Shown here: positions 57,096 to 59,030 of the stretch, in pieces | How positions within the stretch are numbered: the stretch's first letter is position 1 | Layout of the letters: every line of letters starts with the position of its first letter | Origin: Synaphobranchus kaupii | Lineage: Eukaryota; Chordata; Actinopteri; Anguilliformes; Synaphobranchidae | Direction of reading: 5' to 3' | DNA length: 64,000 nt | Assembly (NCBI GenBank): GCA_029718625.1 | Contig: CM056383.1 | Location: forward strand, 69,902,895 to 69,966,894 | Program-made: the position numbers and the translations under genes | The notes under the pieces: model-generated | Seen by the model: only the letters and a program-made list of their open reading frames with translations | Database searches by the model: none | What the model was told of the DNA's origin: nothing

Positions 57096-59030
57096 GAAGA
57101 GGGAGAAGAAAAAAAAGGAGAAAACAGAAAAAATAAATCGATATAATAGCATATAGAAAATATAGCAGATTTTGTTCGTGGTTGCAGTGGCTACAGATAT
57201 GTAGTGTAAACAAACAGGGGGTACAGACATGTAGAGCAAATTGATATGTGGGGGAAAAAAAATAAATAAATACGGTCATGTATAGTGCTAGGTGTTGGAT
57301 TTAGGGGTGCAAGAAACTCACCAATGAGATTAGAAGGTGATCTTAAGATGACTTTTGTTTTTTGTATTTTGATTCTCTCCCTCTCTCTCTCCCTCTCTGT
57401 CCCTCCCTAACTCCCTCTCTCTCTCTCACTCTCTCTCTGTCTCCCTTTCTCTCTCTCTCTCCTTCCCTCCCTCTCTCTCCCTCCCACTCTCTCTCTACCT
57501 GGTGCTTGCAGGTAAGGACAAGCCAGTATTGGAGGAGACGGAGGGAGCCGATCAGGAGATGACTGAGGAGGAATGGACTCGGCGTGTGGCCGAGCTCAAC
57601 AAACACCAGGTCAGTGAATCGCCGGGGGCAACGGCCATTAGGTGTAACCAAAGGTTGTAGGCTAAAGGTCAGAGTGTGATGATGGATTCCACCAGATCAG
57701 GAGCCCCAGCCAAAGGTCTTAAACCTGTGAGGTCTGAGGTGGTGAATTAGCACAACCTTAATATCTCATAATGTACAGTGTCTGTAACATGTGTGCTATG
57801 TGTATCATGATACTGCTGCTGTCTCATTTAATTATTTTTGAATGTTTATTTTGAGTTACCCCTTATGAAAATGGAATATATTTAAAAATATATTTAAATA
57901 AATATATATCCAATATATTGCATCACTTTGCAATATATTTATATTATATATATTGCTGCTTTCAAATATTGATATATATTACACTACGTGAAGTATATTT
58001 ATCATTATATTTTCCAGAAAGTCCACATACATAGATTGTAATATTGTATAATATATTCTATATTTATTGGGGCCATGTAGCTTGAAAACATAAATGAATG
58101 GACAGAACAGACTTATGATTCCCCCGTCACAGTAATGTTCAATGTTCAGCCTGTACAACAGCGTAGAGACTGAGGTATGACCTCCCTCTGCTGATCAAGC
58201 ACTTAGGTGATAGTGCTGCTGGACCTTCTCCCGATTCACCGCGTAAATACAGAGGCTCCATAAAACAGTGTGGTTCTCCCGATTCACCGCGTAAATACAG
58301 AGGCTCCATAAAACAGTGTGGTTCTCCCGATTCACCGTGTAAATACAGAGGCTCCATAAAACAGTGTGGTTCTCCCGATTCACCGCGTAAATACAGAGGC
58401 TCCATAAAACAGTGTGGTTCTCCCGATTCACCGCCTAAATACAGAGGCTCCATAAAACAGTGTGGTTCTCCCGATTCACCGCCTAAATACAGAGGCTCCA
58501 TAAAACAGTGTGGTTCTCCCGATTCACCGCGTAAATACAGAGGCTCCATAAAACAGTGTGGTTCTCCCGATTCACCGCGTAAATACAGAGGCTCCATAAA
58601 ACAGTGTGGTTCTCCCGATTCACCGCGTAAATACAGAGGCTCCATAAAACAGTGTGGTTCTCCCGATTCACCGCGTAAATACAGAGGCTCCATAAAACAG
58701 TGTGGTTCTCCCGATTCACCGTGTAAATACAGAGGCTCCATAAAACAGTGTGGTTCTCCCGATTCACCGCGTAAATACAGAGGCTCCATAAAACAGTGTT
58801 GGTTCATTGCCATTGGAAAGTCAATGAGGACGTGCACTTAGTGCACTTAGTACTCTTCCAAACCCCTGCTGGAGTAAACAGGAGCCAAGCCACCCAGAAC
58901 CTGTACAAACCAGGATGTTTATTTCCTAAGGACAAATACAAACATGCTTGCGGTGGTTTTGACGAGCCATGTCTCTTGTCCCCGGCAGGAAACGGTGGAG
59001 AAGATGAAGTCCACCACCAAGGAGGTCTAG
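17705..59030 (+). CDS. fstl1: fstl1, follistatin-like 1 (complete, ten coding exons)
   Basis: Join 17705-17761, 43855-43956, 44300-44429, 45899-45931, 46074-46204, 49817-49935, 55424-55536, 56203-56313, 57512-57609, 58989-59030: 936 nt, 311 aa plus TAG, phases all consistent; mammalian FSTL1 is 308 aa. FSTL1 is a secreted glycoprotein of the BM-40/SPARC/follistatin family that modulates BMP/TGF-beta signalling and inflammation. Visible: signal peptide 1-18; follistatin-like Cys cluster about 28-52; Kazal domain about 53-96; EF-hand pair about 140-225; VWC-like Cys-rich segment about 230-265; charged C-terminal tail. EF loop 1 begins with Tyr where Ca2+ ligation wants Asp, as the mammalian protein also lacks it; loop 2 ([12 protein letters not shown]) looks canonical. 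N-glycosylation sequons at N141, N172 and N177. Teleosts carry fstl1a and fstl1b; I cannot tell which this is. Confidence 0.96.
17762..19260 (+). other. fstl1 intron 1, 5' part, unique sequence
   Basis: No exon or repeat family recognised. AT-rich, with a 10-bp poly(A) at about 18241. Confidence 0.5.
19261..19462. repeat. (CA)n microsatellite
   Basis: CA run at about 19268-19334 and a second at 19440-19460, with a CT-rich stretch between. Confidence 0.95.
20112..20362. mobile_element. Fish nonautonomous DNA-type repeat (CACTGCAAAAAATG end)
   Basis: Begins TTCACTGCAAAAAATGCCTG. The interior ATGATCTCACCCCACTGGCA and TTAAAATGCTTGTTAAGATT followed by GACTTTTTTT are hallmark segments of a short element repeated throughout fish genomes (recognised from memory). 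The expected right terminus with TTTTTGCAGTG is degraded. Confidence 0.6.
20363..22399 (+). other. fstl1 intron 1, unique sequence
   Basis: No gene recognised. Contains a CGGCTAACCGGCTAACCG duplication at about 20871-20888 and a direct repeat CGCCCATTATGACATCA at about 20960-21003. Confidence 0.45.
22400..22558. repeat. 21-bp tandem repeat (about 7.5 copies)
   Basis: Unit AGTGCACTTCCTTAGCATCG followed by C. Just downstream, CTGGAATTCCAGCAGTTGGAATTCCAGCATG (in two parts) forms a palindromic pair at about 22580-22611. Confidence 0.92.
22738..22960. repeat. Poly(G) run, GGGA repeats and GTGAGTGA-type microsatellite
   Basis: Twenty G at about 22738-22757, GGGAGGGAGAGAGAG at 22770-22800, then GTGAGTGAGTGTGAGTGAGT-like tetranucleotide DNA at 22840-22950. 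Confidence 0.93.
23004..23418. repeat. 23-bp minisatellite (about 18 copies)
   Basis: Unit GCTGCTGTGGGCGTAGGCAT followed by TAT, almost invariant (two units have TAGAC for TAGGC). Confidence 0.96.
23594..24505. repeat. 33-bp minisatellite (about 27 copies)
   Basis: Unit CCCCAAAACTGAACAGAGCC followed by TTATCCCACAGCA. The 3' third has 34-bp units (CTATCCCCACAGCA), which breaks the 248-codon open frame. The upstream start at 23590 contains an ATG by chance. Confidence 0.96.
24510..24640 (+). mobile_element. Possible tRNA-derived SINE fragment
   Basis: TGGTTGCAGGTTCGATTCCC carries a B-box (GGTTCGATTCC) followed by a TGGGGTGCAGTGGCTGTGCC segment like the body of fish tRNA-SINEs. No A-box at the right spacing and no tail seen, so it is a fragment at most. 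Confidence 0.4.
24641..25679 (+). other. fstl1 intron 1, no gene recognised
   Basis: Unique sequence with a CCACAGTGCACCACACTTGT direct repeat at about 24776-24825 (TGCATAGT linker). Confidence 0.45.
25680..26144. repeat. G-runs and (TC)n low-complexity DNA
   Basis: G-rich tracts with GAGAGAGA spacers at about 25678-25757, (CT)n at 25803-25822, AT-rich AATAATATTAATAAT at 25966-25990, and CTCTCTTACTCTCT repeats at 26060-26128. Confidence 0.9.
26565..27205. repeat. Purine-rich (GA)n / poly(G) tract
   Basis: GAGAGA and G-runs (longest about 26 G near 26581-26606) to 26750, then GACAGACAGACAGAGAGA and GAGAGAGGGATGAGTGAAAG-type purine repeats to 27205. All-purine strand bias over hundreds of bases suits triplex or slipped structures. 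Open frames here are compositional. Confidence 0.9.
27325..27492. repeat. 43-bp tandem repeat (4 copies)
   Basis: Unit ACTGCTCTGTGTGTCCCGCC followed by AGTAACGAGTCATTGGATTG and GAT. One copy lacks a GTGT. Confidence 0.92.
27493..28480 (+). other. fstl1 intron 1, purine-rich then unique
   Basis: Purine-rich to about 27620, otherwise unique; no gene recognised. Confidence 0.4.
28484..28605 (+). repeat. Dispersed repeat, copy 1 (inverted partner at 40880-41040)
   Basis: TTTGAAGAGTTGAAGAGTAG ... CAGCATTAGAATGTTCAGTT followed by AAGAACATTCTAATCACATA. Core ATTAGAATGTTC-AGTTAA-GAACATTCTAAT is a 12-bp hairpin. The reverse complement of this whole block occurs at 40880-41040, with an extra internal 40-50 bp. 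Confidence 0.8.
28606..29502 (+). other. fstl1 intron 1, no gene recognised
   Basis: Unique sequence. No exon or repeat recognised by eye. Confidence 0.4.
29503..29782. mobile_element. MITE-like element with GGCCACGTTCAA / TGAACGCAGCC ends
   Basis: Left end GGCCACGTTCAATCTGAAAA followed by CGGTGTGCACCGTTTTGCTA; right end GTCGGGGCTGAACGCAGCC. CAG flanks both sides (ACCAG|GGCC and CAGCC|CAG), compatible with a 3-bp target duplication as PIF/Harbinger elements make. The interior has AACGGTG repeats in both orientations and TGTATATAAACCCCGCC. Family assignment is inference. Confidence 0.6.
29783..30655 (+). other. fstl1 intron 1, no gene recognised
   Basis: G-runs at about 30000-30013 and 30446-30463. 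Open frames up to 162 codons lack any recognisable domain. Confidence 0.4.
30656..30965. repeat. CCTCCCTCCGT repeat and GGGGGCTTGGGGGCGTGAG repeat
   Basis: Pyrimidine repeat at 30658-30727. GGGGGCTTGGGGGCGTGAG units, about four at 30882-30958, give many G-runs suitable for a G-quadruplex on the plus strand. Confidence 0.88.
31340..31411. repeat. (AC)n microsatellite
   Basis: GTACGTACGCACACACACAC followed by CTACGCACAC and an AC run to 31409. Confidence 0.92.
31412..32139 (+). other. fstl1 intron 1, no gene recognised
   Basis: Short GGACATTATTGATATGATAT direct repeat (about three copies) at 31851-31911. Confidence 0.4.
32157..32280. repeat. About 33-bp tandem repeat (about 4 copies)
   Basis: Unit GTGTGTTGTGGGCGATGGAG followed by CCAGTTGTAGTT, somewhat diverged. 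Confidence 0.85.
32822..33098. repeat. 65-bp tandem repeat (about 4 copies)
   Basis: Unit CTGTGGGGATAGATAGAGAG followed by ATGTTAGGCTGGGCTCTTAC and TGTAGGCTCTCCCTGTGGTG; copies start at about 32821, 32886, 32951 and 33016. Confidence 0.95.
33099..34620 (+). other. fstl1 intron 1, no gene recognised
   Basis: Unique AT-rich sequence. Palindrome TACCCACCCTCTTGGTGGGTA at about 33704-33724. Confidence 0.4.
34621..34706. repeat. (GA)n microsatellite
   Basis: GAGAGAGAAAGAGAGAGAGA-type run. Confidence 0.92.
34790..35730. repeat. 32-bp minisatellite (about 29 copies)
   Basis: Unit TTAACCCCATGCCTGACCAC followed by ACCCAACACAGC. Variants ACACGG, ACATGG, CCCCACCC. The TTAACCCC element is not telomeric; the unit is 32 bp. 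Confidence 0.96.
35815..36012. repeat. 28-bp minisatellite (7 copies)
   Basis: Unit GAGCGAGTGGTGAAGGGTGG followed by AGCGGGAG, perfect apart from the last copy. Confidence 0.95.
36013..36370 (+). other. fstl1 intron 1, no gene recognised
   Basis: Unique with G-runs at 36190-36206 and 36313-36330. Confidence 0.4.
36385..36680. repeat. Pyrimidine-rich (CT)n tract
   Basis: CTCTCTCC, CTCTCTAT and TTTCTCCTC repeats, strongly strand-asymmetric. Confidence 0.9.
36945..37592. repeat. 41-bp minisatellite (about 15.5 copies)
   Basis: Unit AACAGTCCCCAGTTACGGCA followed by TGGTGGCAGGATGTTTGAGG and G. An 82-123 bp higher-order pattern is visible: ACAGCATGATGGCAGGATAT units recur at regular spacing (37155, 37281). 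Confidence 0.95.
37593..38490 (+). other. fstl1 intron 1, GT/purine tracts and unique sequence
   Basis: GTGTGTATGGGACAGCCAGA followed by CAGCTGTAAGATGGATGTGT is duplicated at about 37671 and 37757. Purine-rich 37886-37965. Confidence 0.5.
38491..39215 (-). pseudogene. Decayed LINE retrotransposon (Jockey-group, CR1/L2/Rex1-like), 3' part
   Basis: On the minus strand, reading from 39215, the translation shows [35 protein letters not shown] and LFIDLSK, a reverse transcriptase signature (SGFRPGH and FIDLSKAFD in intact elements). A one-base loss breaks the frame just after FIDLSK (about 39010). Further on (38840-38690), [17 protein letters not shown] resembles the conserved C-terminus. About 1 kb between these blocks is missing. 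The element ends in a TCTA microsatellite tail (TAGATAGATAGA at 38500), with a TTTATTTAATCAGG motif beside it. Non-functional. Confidence 0.75.
39212..39252. repeat. (AC)n microsatellite
   Basis: AC run followed by GCGCGC. Confidence 0.9.
39366..39442. repeat. 21-bp tandem repeat (3 copies)
   Basis: Unit GGCTGGGGGCGGGGTCAGAG followed by A. Each copy holds a GGGGCGGGG Sp1-type box. Confidence 0.9.
39743..39826. repeat. (GT)n microsatellite, about 42 repeats
   Basis: Uninterrupted TG/GT run. Confidence 0.97.
40038..40343. mobile_element. MITE with 13-bp perfect, about 50-bp imperfect terminal inverted repeats
   Basis: Left GGTGCGTCCCAATATTCTTC followed by ACTCCCCACCTCCCTTCCTC; right GAGGAAGGGAGTGTGCATTT and ATTGGGACGCACC, its reverse complement with small gaps. 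Terminus GTGCGTCCCAATA is a recognised fish MITE end (from memory). No coding content. Confidence 0.8.
40344..40879 (+). other. fstl1 intron 1, mostly unknown
   Basis: Hairpin ACATAGACTGTATATGCATG followed by TCTATG at about 40592-40617. No gene recognised. Confidence 0.4.
40880..41040 (-). repeat. Dispersed repeat, copy 2 (inverse orientation to 28484-28605)
   Basis: Contains GTGATTAGAATGTTCTTAAC followed by TGAACATTCTAATGCTGAGG, and ends TACTCTTCAAAGGGTTAA. Its reverse complement matches 28484-28605. Confidence 0.8.
41235..41590. repeat. Degenerate 45-50-bp tandem repeat (about 7 copies)
   Basis: Core ACCTGCCTGCTTACACCCCT followed by GCCAGGTAACATACCTGTCA and GGTAATAT, with substitutions and length variation. 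Many CCAGGTAACAT and TCAGGTAATAT motifs resemble 5' splice sites (CAG|GTAAC, CAG|GTAAT). Confidence 0.88.
41640..41765. repeat. Purine-rich GAGAGA/GGGAGG tract
   Basis: Low-complexity purine DNA. Confidence 0.85.
41933..41955. repeat. Poly(G) run
   Basis: About 21 G after CCCTC. Confidence 0.9.
42140..42562. repeat. Compound (GT)n with about 66-bp higher-order unit, then (CA)n
   Basis: GTGTATATCTGTGTG...GAGAGAGCATGTATGTGTGTGCG blocks recur four times at 42220-42460; (CA)n at 42522-42560. Confidence 0.92.
42563..43854 (+). other. 3' end of fstl1 intron 1
   Basis: Unique. Acceptor TCTCTCTCTCCCCGCAG at 43838-43854. The G run at 43087-43096 and poly(A) run at 43670-43683 are the only low-complexity spots. 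Confidence 0.5.
43855..43956 (+). CDS. fstl1: fstl1 coding exon 2 (follistatin N-terminal Cys cluster)
   Basis: Thirty-four codons, phase 0 at both ends. Contains [20 protein letters not shown] and ends EPTCLCIE; near identical to the mammalian exon. Donor ATCGAG|GTGCGA. Confidence 0.97.
44160..44262 (+). repeat. G-rich tract in fstl1 intron 2
   Basis: GGGGTTTGGGGGGTTTGGGG followed by long G-runs at 44180-44252, ending about 40 bp before the exon 3 acceptor. Strong G-quadruplex potential in the pre-mRNA. The intron is only 343 bp. Confidence 0.9.
44300..44429 (+). CDS. fstl1: fstl1 coding exon 3 (Kazal domain)
   Basis: Acceptor TCTCCCCCTCAG|CAA, donor TGCGAAG|GTGGGT, ends phase 1. Kazal Cys pattern in [20 protein letters not shown] followed by [11 protein letters not shown] and DGHCE. 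A GACCCCGAAACAT tandem repeat starts 10 bp into the intron. Confidence 0.97.
44437..45347. repeat. About 36-bp GACCC(C)AGAAACATGCC minisatellite, split by a MITE
   Basis: Left part 44437-44489 (GTGACCCCGAAACATACTGT, GACCCCAAACATGG); right part 45188-45347 (TGACCCAGAAACATGCCACA followed by ACCCCGAAATATGGCC, three near-identical units). The two parts share the CCCC(G/A)AAACAT core and the element at 44490-45187 lies between them. Confidence 0.85.
44490..45187. mobile_element. MITE with GGGCTGCATTCGAATAG termini (698 bp)
   Basis: Left GGGCTGCATTCGAATAGTCA followed by AACAAA. Right end TTTGTCTATTCGCATGCAGC followed by CC, whose reverse complement is GGGCTGCATGCGAATAGACA followed by AA. Inner parts are also inverted (AGCTCCTTTTTCCTTTCCTT versus AAGGATGCTTCCTTGC-like). 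No transposase. Target duplication not evident. Confidence 0.75.
45348..45690 (+). other. fstl1 intron 3, unique part
   Basis: Contains GGTGCATCATGGGAGTCACA followed by GGTGAAAGCGTTCCAGGGGT at about 45588, repeated at about 47830 in intron 5. Confidence 0.5.
45691..45815. repeat. Direct repeat A, copy 1 (before fstl1 exon 4)
   Basis: CGTGGCTCTGTAGGGGACAG followed by GG... through AACAGCAAAGCCACTGGGAT to TCACTTTCTGGAGTTTTTTT. Matches 46332-46457. Confidence 0.88.
45899..45931 (+). CDS. fstl1: fstl1 coding exon 4 (33-nt microexon-like linker)
   Basis: Acceptor CTTTTCTTTTCCAG|AG, donor AGCCCAA|GTAAGT. Encodes [11 protein letters not shown](I), the Lys/Ala linker between the Kazal and EC regions; 33 nt is a multiple of three, so skipping it would keep the frame. 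Confidence 0.92.
46074..46204 (+). CDS. fstl1: fstl1 coding exon 5 (EC domain, first part)
   Basis: Acceptor CTCTCTCTGCGCAG|TC, donor TACTTCAAG|GTGGGT, ends phase 0. Encodes [20 protein letters not shown] and [20 protein letters not shown], with an N-glycosylation sequon NFS. Confidence 0.97.
46213..46457. repeat. 21-bp minisatellite at the exon 5 donor plus direct repeat A, copy 2
   Basis: Unit GGGCGTGGCTCTGTAGGGGA followed by CA, about 8 copies, starting within 15 bp of the donor. From 46332 it merges with the repeat A tail (TTGGCTTGTAACAGCAAAGC through CTGGAGTTTTTTTT). Confidence 0.93.
46458..48135 (+). other. fstl1 intron 5, no gene recognised
   Basis: GGCAGTGTTGTCAGGGC is duplicated at about 47037 and 47131. 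GGTGCATCATGGGAGTCACA at 47830 repeats the sequence at 45588. Confidence 0.45.
48140..48990. mobile_element. MITE whose right arm has expanded into a 44-bp minisatellite
   Basis: Left arm GGGGGGTTATACTATGAAGC followed by AGGATTACTGAGTTAGCTGG and ATAACTGCACTGAGTAAAAC. Right end CAGCTAATTTAGTAAATCCT followed by GCTTTGTGGAATACCCCCC, its inverted counterpart. Between them, about 17 units of AGTTATCCAGCTAACTCAGT followed by AAGCCTGCTTCTCTTACTCA and GTGC (44 bp), which is itself the right-arm sequence. Variants: AACCCTGC, AAGCCTGC, ACGCCTGC. Confidence 0.9.
48991..49816 (+). other. 3' part of fstl1 intron 5
   Basis: CT-rich at 49345-49395; acceptor CCTGTTTCTCCGCAG at 49802-49816. Nothing else recognised. 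Confidence 0.45.
49817..49935 (+). CDS. fstl1: fstl1 coding exon 6 (EF-hand 1)
   Basis: Acceptor TTTCTCCGCAG|AGC, donor CTGCTCAG|GTGAGT, ends phase 2. Encodes [20 protein letters not shown] followed by NETAVNISS, an EF-hand loop without Asp at position 1 and two N-glycosylation sequons. Confidence 0.97.
49950..50052. repeat. 10-bp repeat next to the exon 6 donor
   Basis: About ten units of GGTCCAACCC / AGTCCAACCC / GGGCCAGCCT, starting about 15 bp into intron 6. Confidence 0.88.
50053..50820 (+). other. fstl1 intron 6, no gene recognised
   Basis: Unique sequence. No exon recognised. Confidence 0.4.
50825..51320. mobile_element. Imperfect-palindrome MITE-like element
   Basis: Left block AAGTCTGAGGACAATACCAA ... 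ATTATTTATCAAGGAATAAT, CAATTATGATACTCCAATGA, CTTATTCAAGAATACATTAT. The reverse complement appears on the right as ATAATGTATTCTTGAATAAG, TAGTATCATAATTGTATTAG, TGATAAACAATGAAAACAAT and CCTCAGACTT. Arms about 120 bp, centre near 51085. Ends not sharply defined. Confidence 0.65.
51345..51412 (+). mobile_element. LINE/SINE 3' tail fragment
   Basis: TTGTAAAGCGCTTTGAGTAT followed by CTAGAAAGGCGCTATATAAA and a short (ATC)n tail. This 3' end is widely shared by fish non-LTR retroposons. Only the tail is seen here. Confidence 0.6.
51479..51884. repeat. 102-bp tandem repeat (4 copies)
   Basis: Copies start at 51479, 51581, 51683 and 51785 with CCAACATGTTCATGCATACA followed by TAATGTT(G/T)CCCATAAAGCA. 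Near-perfect, hence recent. Confidence 0.97.
52179..52931. mobile_element. hAT-type palindromic MITE with 8-bp target duplication
   Basis: Termini CAGGGGTTCCCAAACCGGTC and its inverse GACCGGTTTGGGAACCCCTG (52912-52931), flanked on both sides by CCATAGAG (52171-52178, 52932-52939). An 8-bp duplication and a CAGGGGTTCCCAAAC end are hallmarks of the hAT superfamily. Inverted pairing continues far inward (CAATAGGCTCCTAATTAGG near 52471 versus AGTTAGGAGCCTATTGATTC near 52637), with arms of about 330 bp. No transposase. Confidence 0.9.
52972..53228. repeat. (TC)n tracts
   Basis: TC runs at about 52977-53010 and 53168-53228 separated by unique DNA with a TATATATATATA at 53136. Confidence 0.9.
53347..55204. 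repeat. 62-bp minisatellite (about 30 copies)
   Basis: Unit ATAAAGTATCGCCATGCTAA followed by AGGCAGATATGAGCACAAGA, GCAGCAGTGCTACAGTTGGG and TT. Three sites vary in phase (CGCC/CTCC/CACC, AGCAGCAG/AGCACCAG, GTGCT/GTGAT/GCGCT), giving runs of like units. Confidence 0.97.
55240..55420 (+). repeat. Degenerate 10-11-bp GTTTATTCCC repeat leading into the exon 7 acceptor
   Basis: About 16 loose units of (G)TTTATTCC(C/T) and GTTGATTCCC. They run right up to CATTTGATTCCAG, so the polypyrimidine tract and branch region of intron 6 are made of this array. Confidence 0.8.
55424..55536 (+). CDS. fstl1: fstl1 coding exon 7 (EF-hand 2)
   Basis: Acceptor TTTGATTCCAG|GAG (first G completes Arg), donor CCAGAGAAGA|GTAAGG, ends phase 1. 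Encodes [20 protein letters not shown] followed by [17 protein letters not shown], nearly invariant in FSTL1. Loop [12 protein letters not shown] fits Ca2+ ligation at positions 1, 3, 5 and 12. Confidence 0.97.
55600..55835. mobile_element. Fish dispersed repeat starting GGTAACACTTTACCTTAAGG
   Basis: The GGTAACACTTTAC(C/A)(T/A)TAAGG start followed by TTAATGCATGAAGTATCATG and a CATTAAC/TTAATG-rich body is a common fish interspersed repeat (from memory). Ends not defined. Confidence 0.5.
55953..56038. repeat. (AAT)n then (ATT)n microsatellite
   Basis: AATAATAAT run at 55960-56007 followed by TTATTATTATT, a self-complementary pair. Confidence 0.93.
56203..56313 (+). CDS. fstl1: fstl1 coding exon 8 (VWC-like Cys-rich segment)
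   Basis: Acceptor GATTCCCCTGCAG|AG, donor ACCTGCGCTG|GTAAGA, ends phase 1. Encodes [20 protein letters not shown] followed by [16 protein letters not shown]; all eight Cys are spaced as in the mammalian protein. Confidence 0.97.
56290..56612 (+). repeat. 46-bp minisatellite derived from the fstl1 exon 8 end and donor (7 units)
   Basis: Unit ATACCGCCATGACCTGCGCG followed by GGTGATATAGCGCCTTCTCT and GTCTGT. First half equals the exon 8 end (CACCGCCATGACCTGCGCTG) and second half the intron start (GTAAGATAGCGCC). One unit carries CGCAG|GTGAGAT at 56406, a better donor match than the authentic CGCTG|GTAAGA; the others read CGCGG|GTGATA. Confidence 0.94.
56660..56830. mobile_element. Fish dispersed repeat fragment (TTTATATAGTGCC motif)
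   Basis: GTGCGTTTATATAGTGCCTT followed by ATATCTCCTGACCTCAAAGT and GCTTTATTAAGCA resembles the widely repeated 'TTTATATAGCGCC...AAAGTGCTTTA' fish sequence. Degraded, ends undefined. Confidence 0.45.
56985..57110. repeat. (AAT)n / A-rich microsatellite
   Basis: AATAATAATAATAATAAAAA and AATAATAAT runs to 57090, then A-rich DNA. Coding frames here are compositional. Confidence 0.9.
57372..57500. repeat. Pyrimidine-rich (CT)n tract before fstl1 exon 9
   Basis: CTCTCTCCCTCTCT-type DNA that serves as an extended polypyrimidine tract for the acceptor at 57511. Confidence 0.9.
57512..57609 (+). CDS. fstl1: fstl1 coding exon 9 (acidic C-terminal tail)
   Basis: Acceptor GGTGCTTGCAG|GTAAGG, donor AAACACCAG|GTCAGT, ends phase 0. 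Encodes [20 protein letters not shown] followed by [12 protein letters not shown]; mammalian equivalents share the TEEE-RxVxELxKHQ pattern. The exon itself begins GTAAGG, a 5' splice-site sequence. Confidence 0.94.
57610..58215 (+). other. fstl1 intron 9, unique part
   Basis: Very AT-rich ATATATTTAAATAAATATAT-like stretch at about 57865-58070. No gene recognised. Confidence 0.45.
58225..58800. repeat. 48-bp minisatellite (about 12 copies)
   Basis: Unit GATTCACCGCGTAAATACAG followed by AGGCTCCATAAAACAGTGTG and GTTCTCCC; few variants (CGCCTAAAT, CGTGTAAAT). The 232-codon minus frame with a 16-residue repeat is an artefact of the 48-bp period. Confidence 0.96.
58989..59030 (+). CDS. fstl1: fstl1 terminal coding exon 10
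   Basis: Acceptor CTTGTCCCCGGCAG|GAA. Thirteen codons [13 protein letters not shown] then TAG at 59028-59030, matching the ETAEKTK...STKEI end of the mammalian protein. Confidence 0.94.
   Translation, partial: ETVEKMKSTTKEV

Noticed and set aside
58139..58837. 232-codon minus frame with a 16-residue repeat
   Set aside because: 48-bp minisatellite in fstl1 intron 9. No gene-like flanks.
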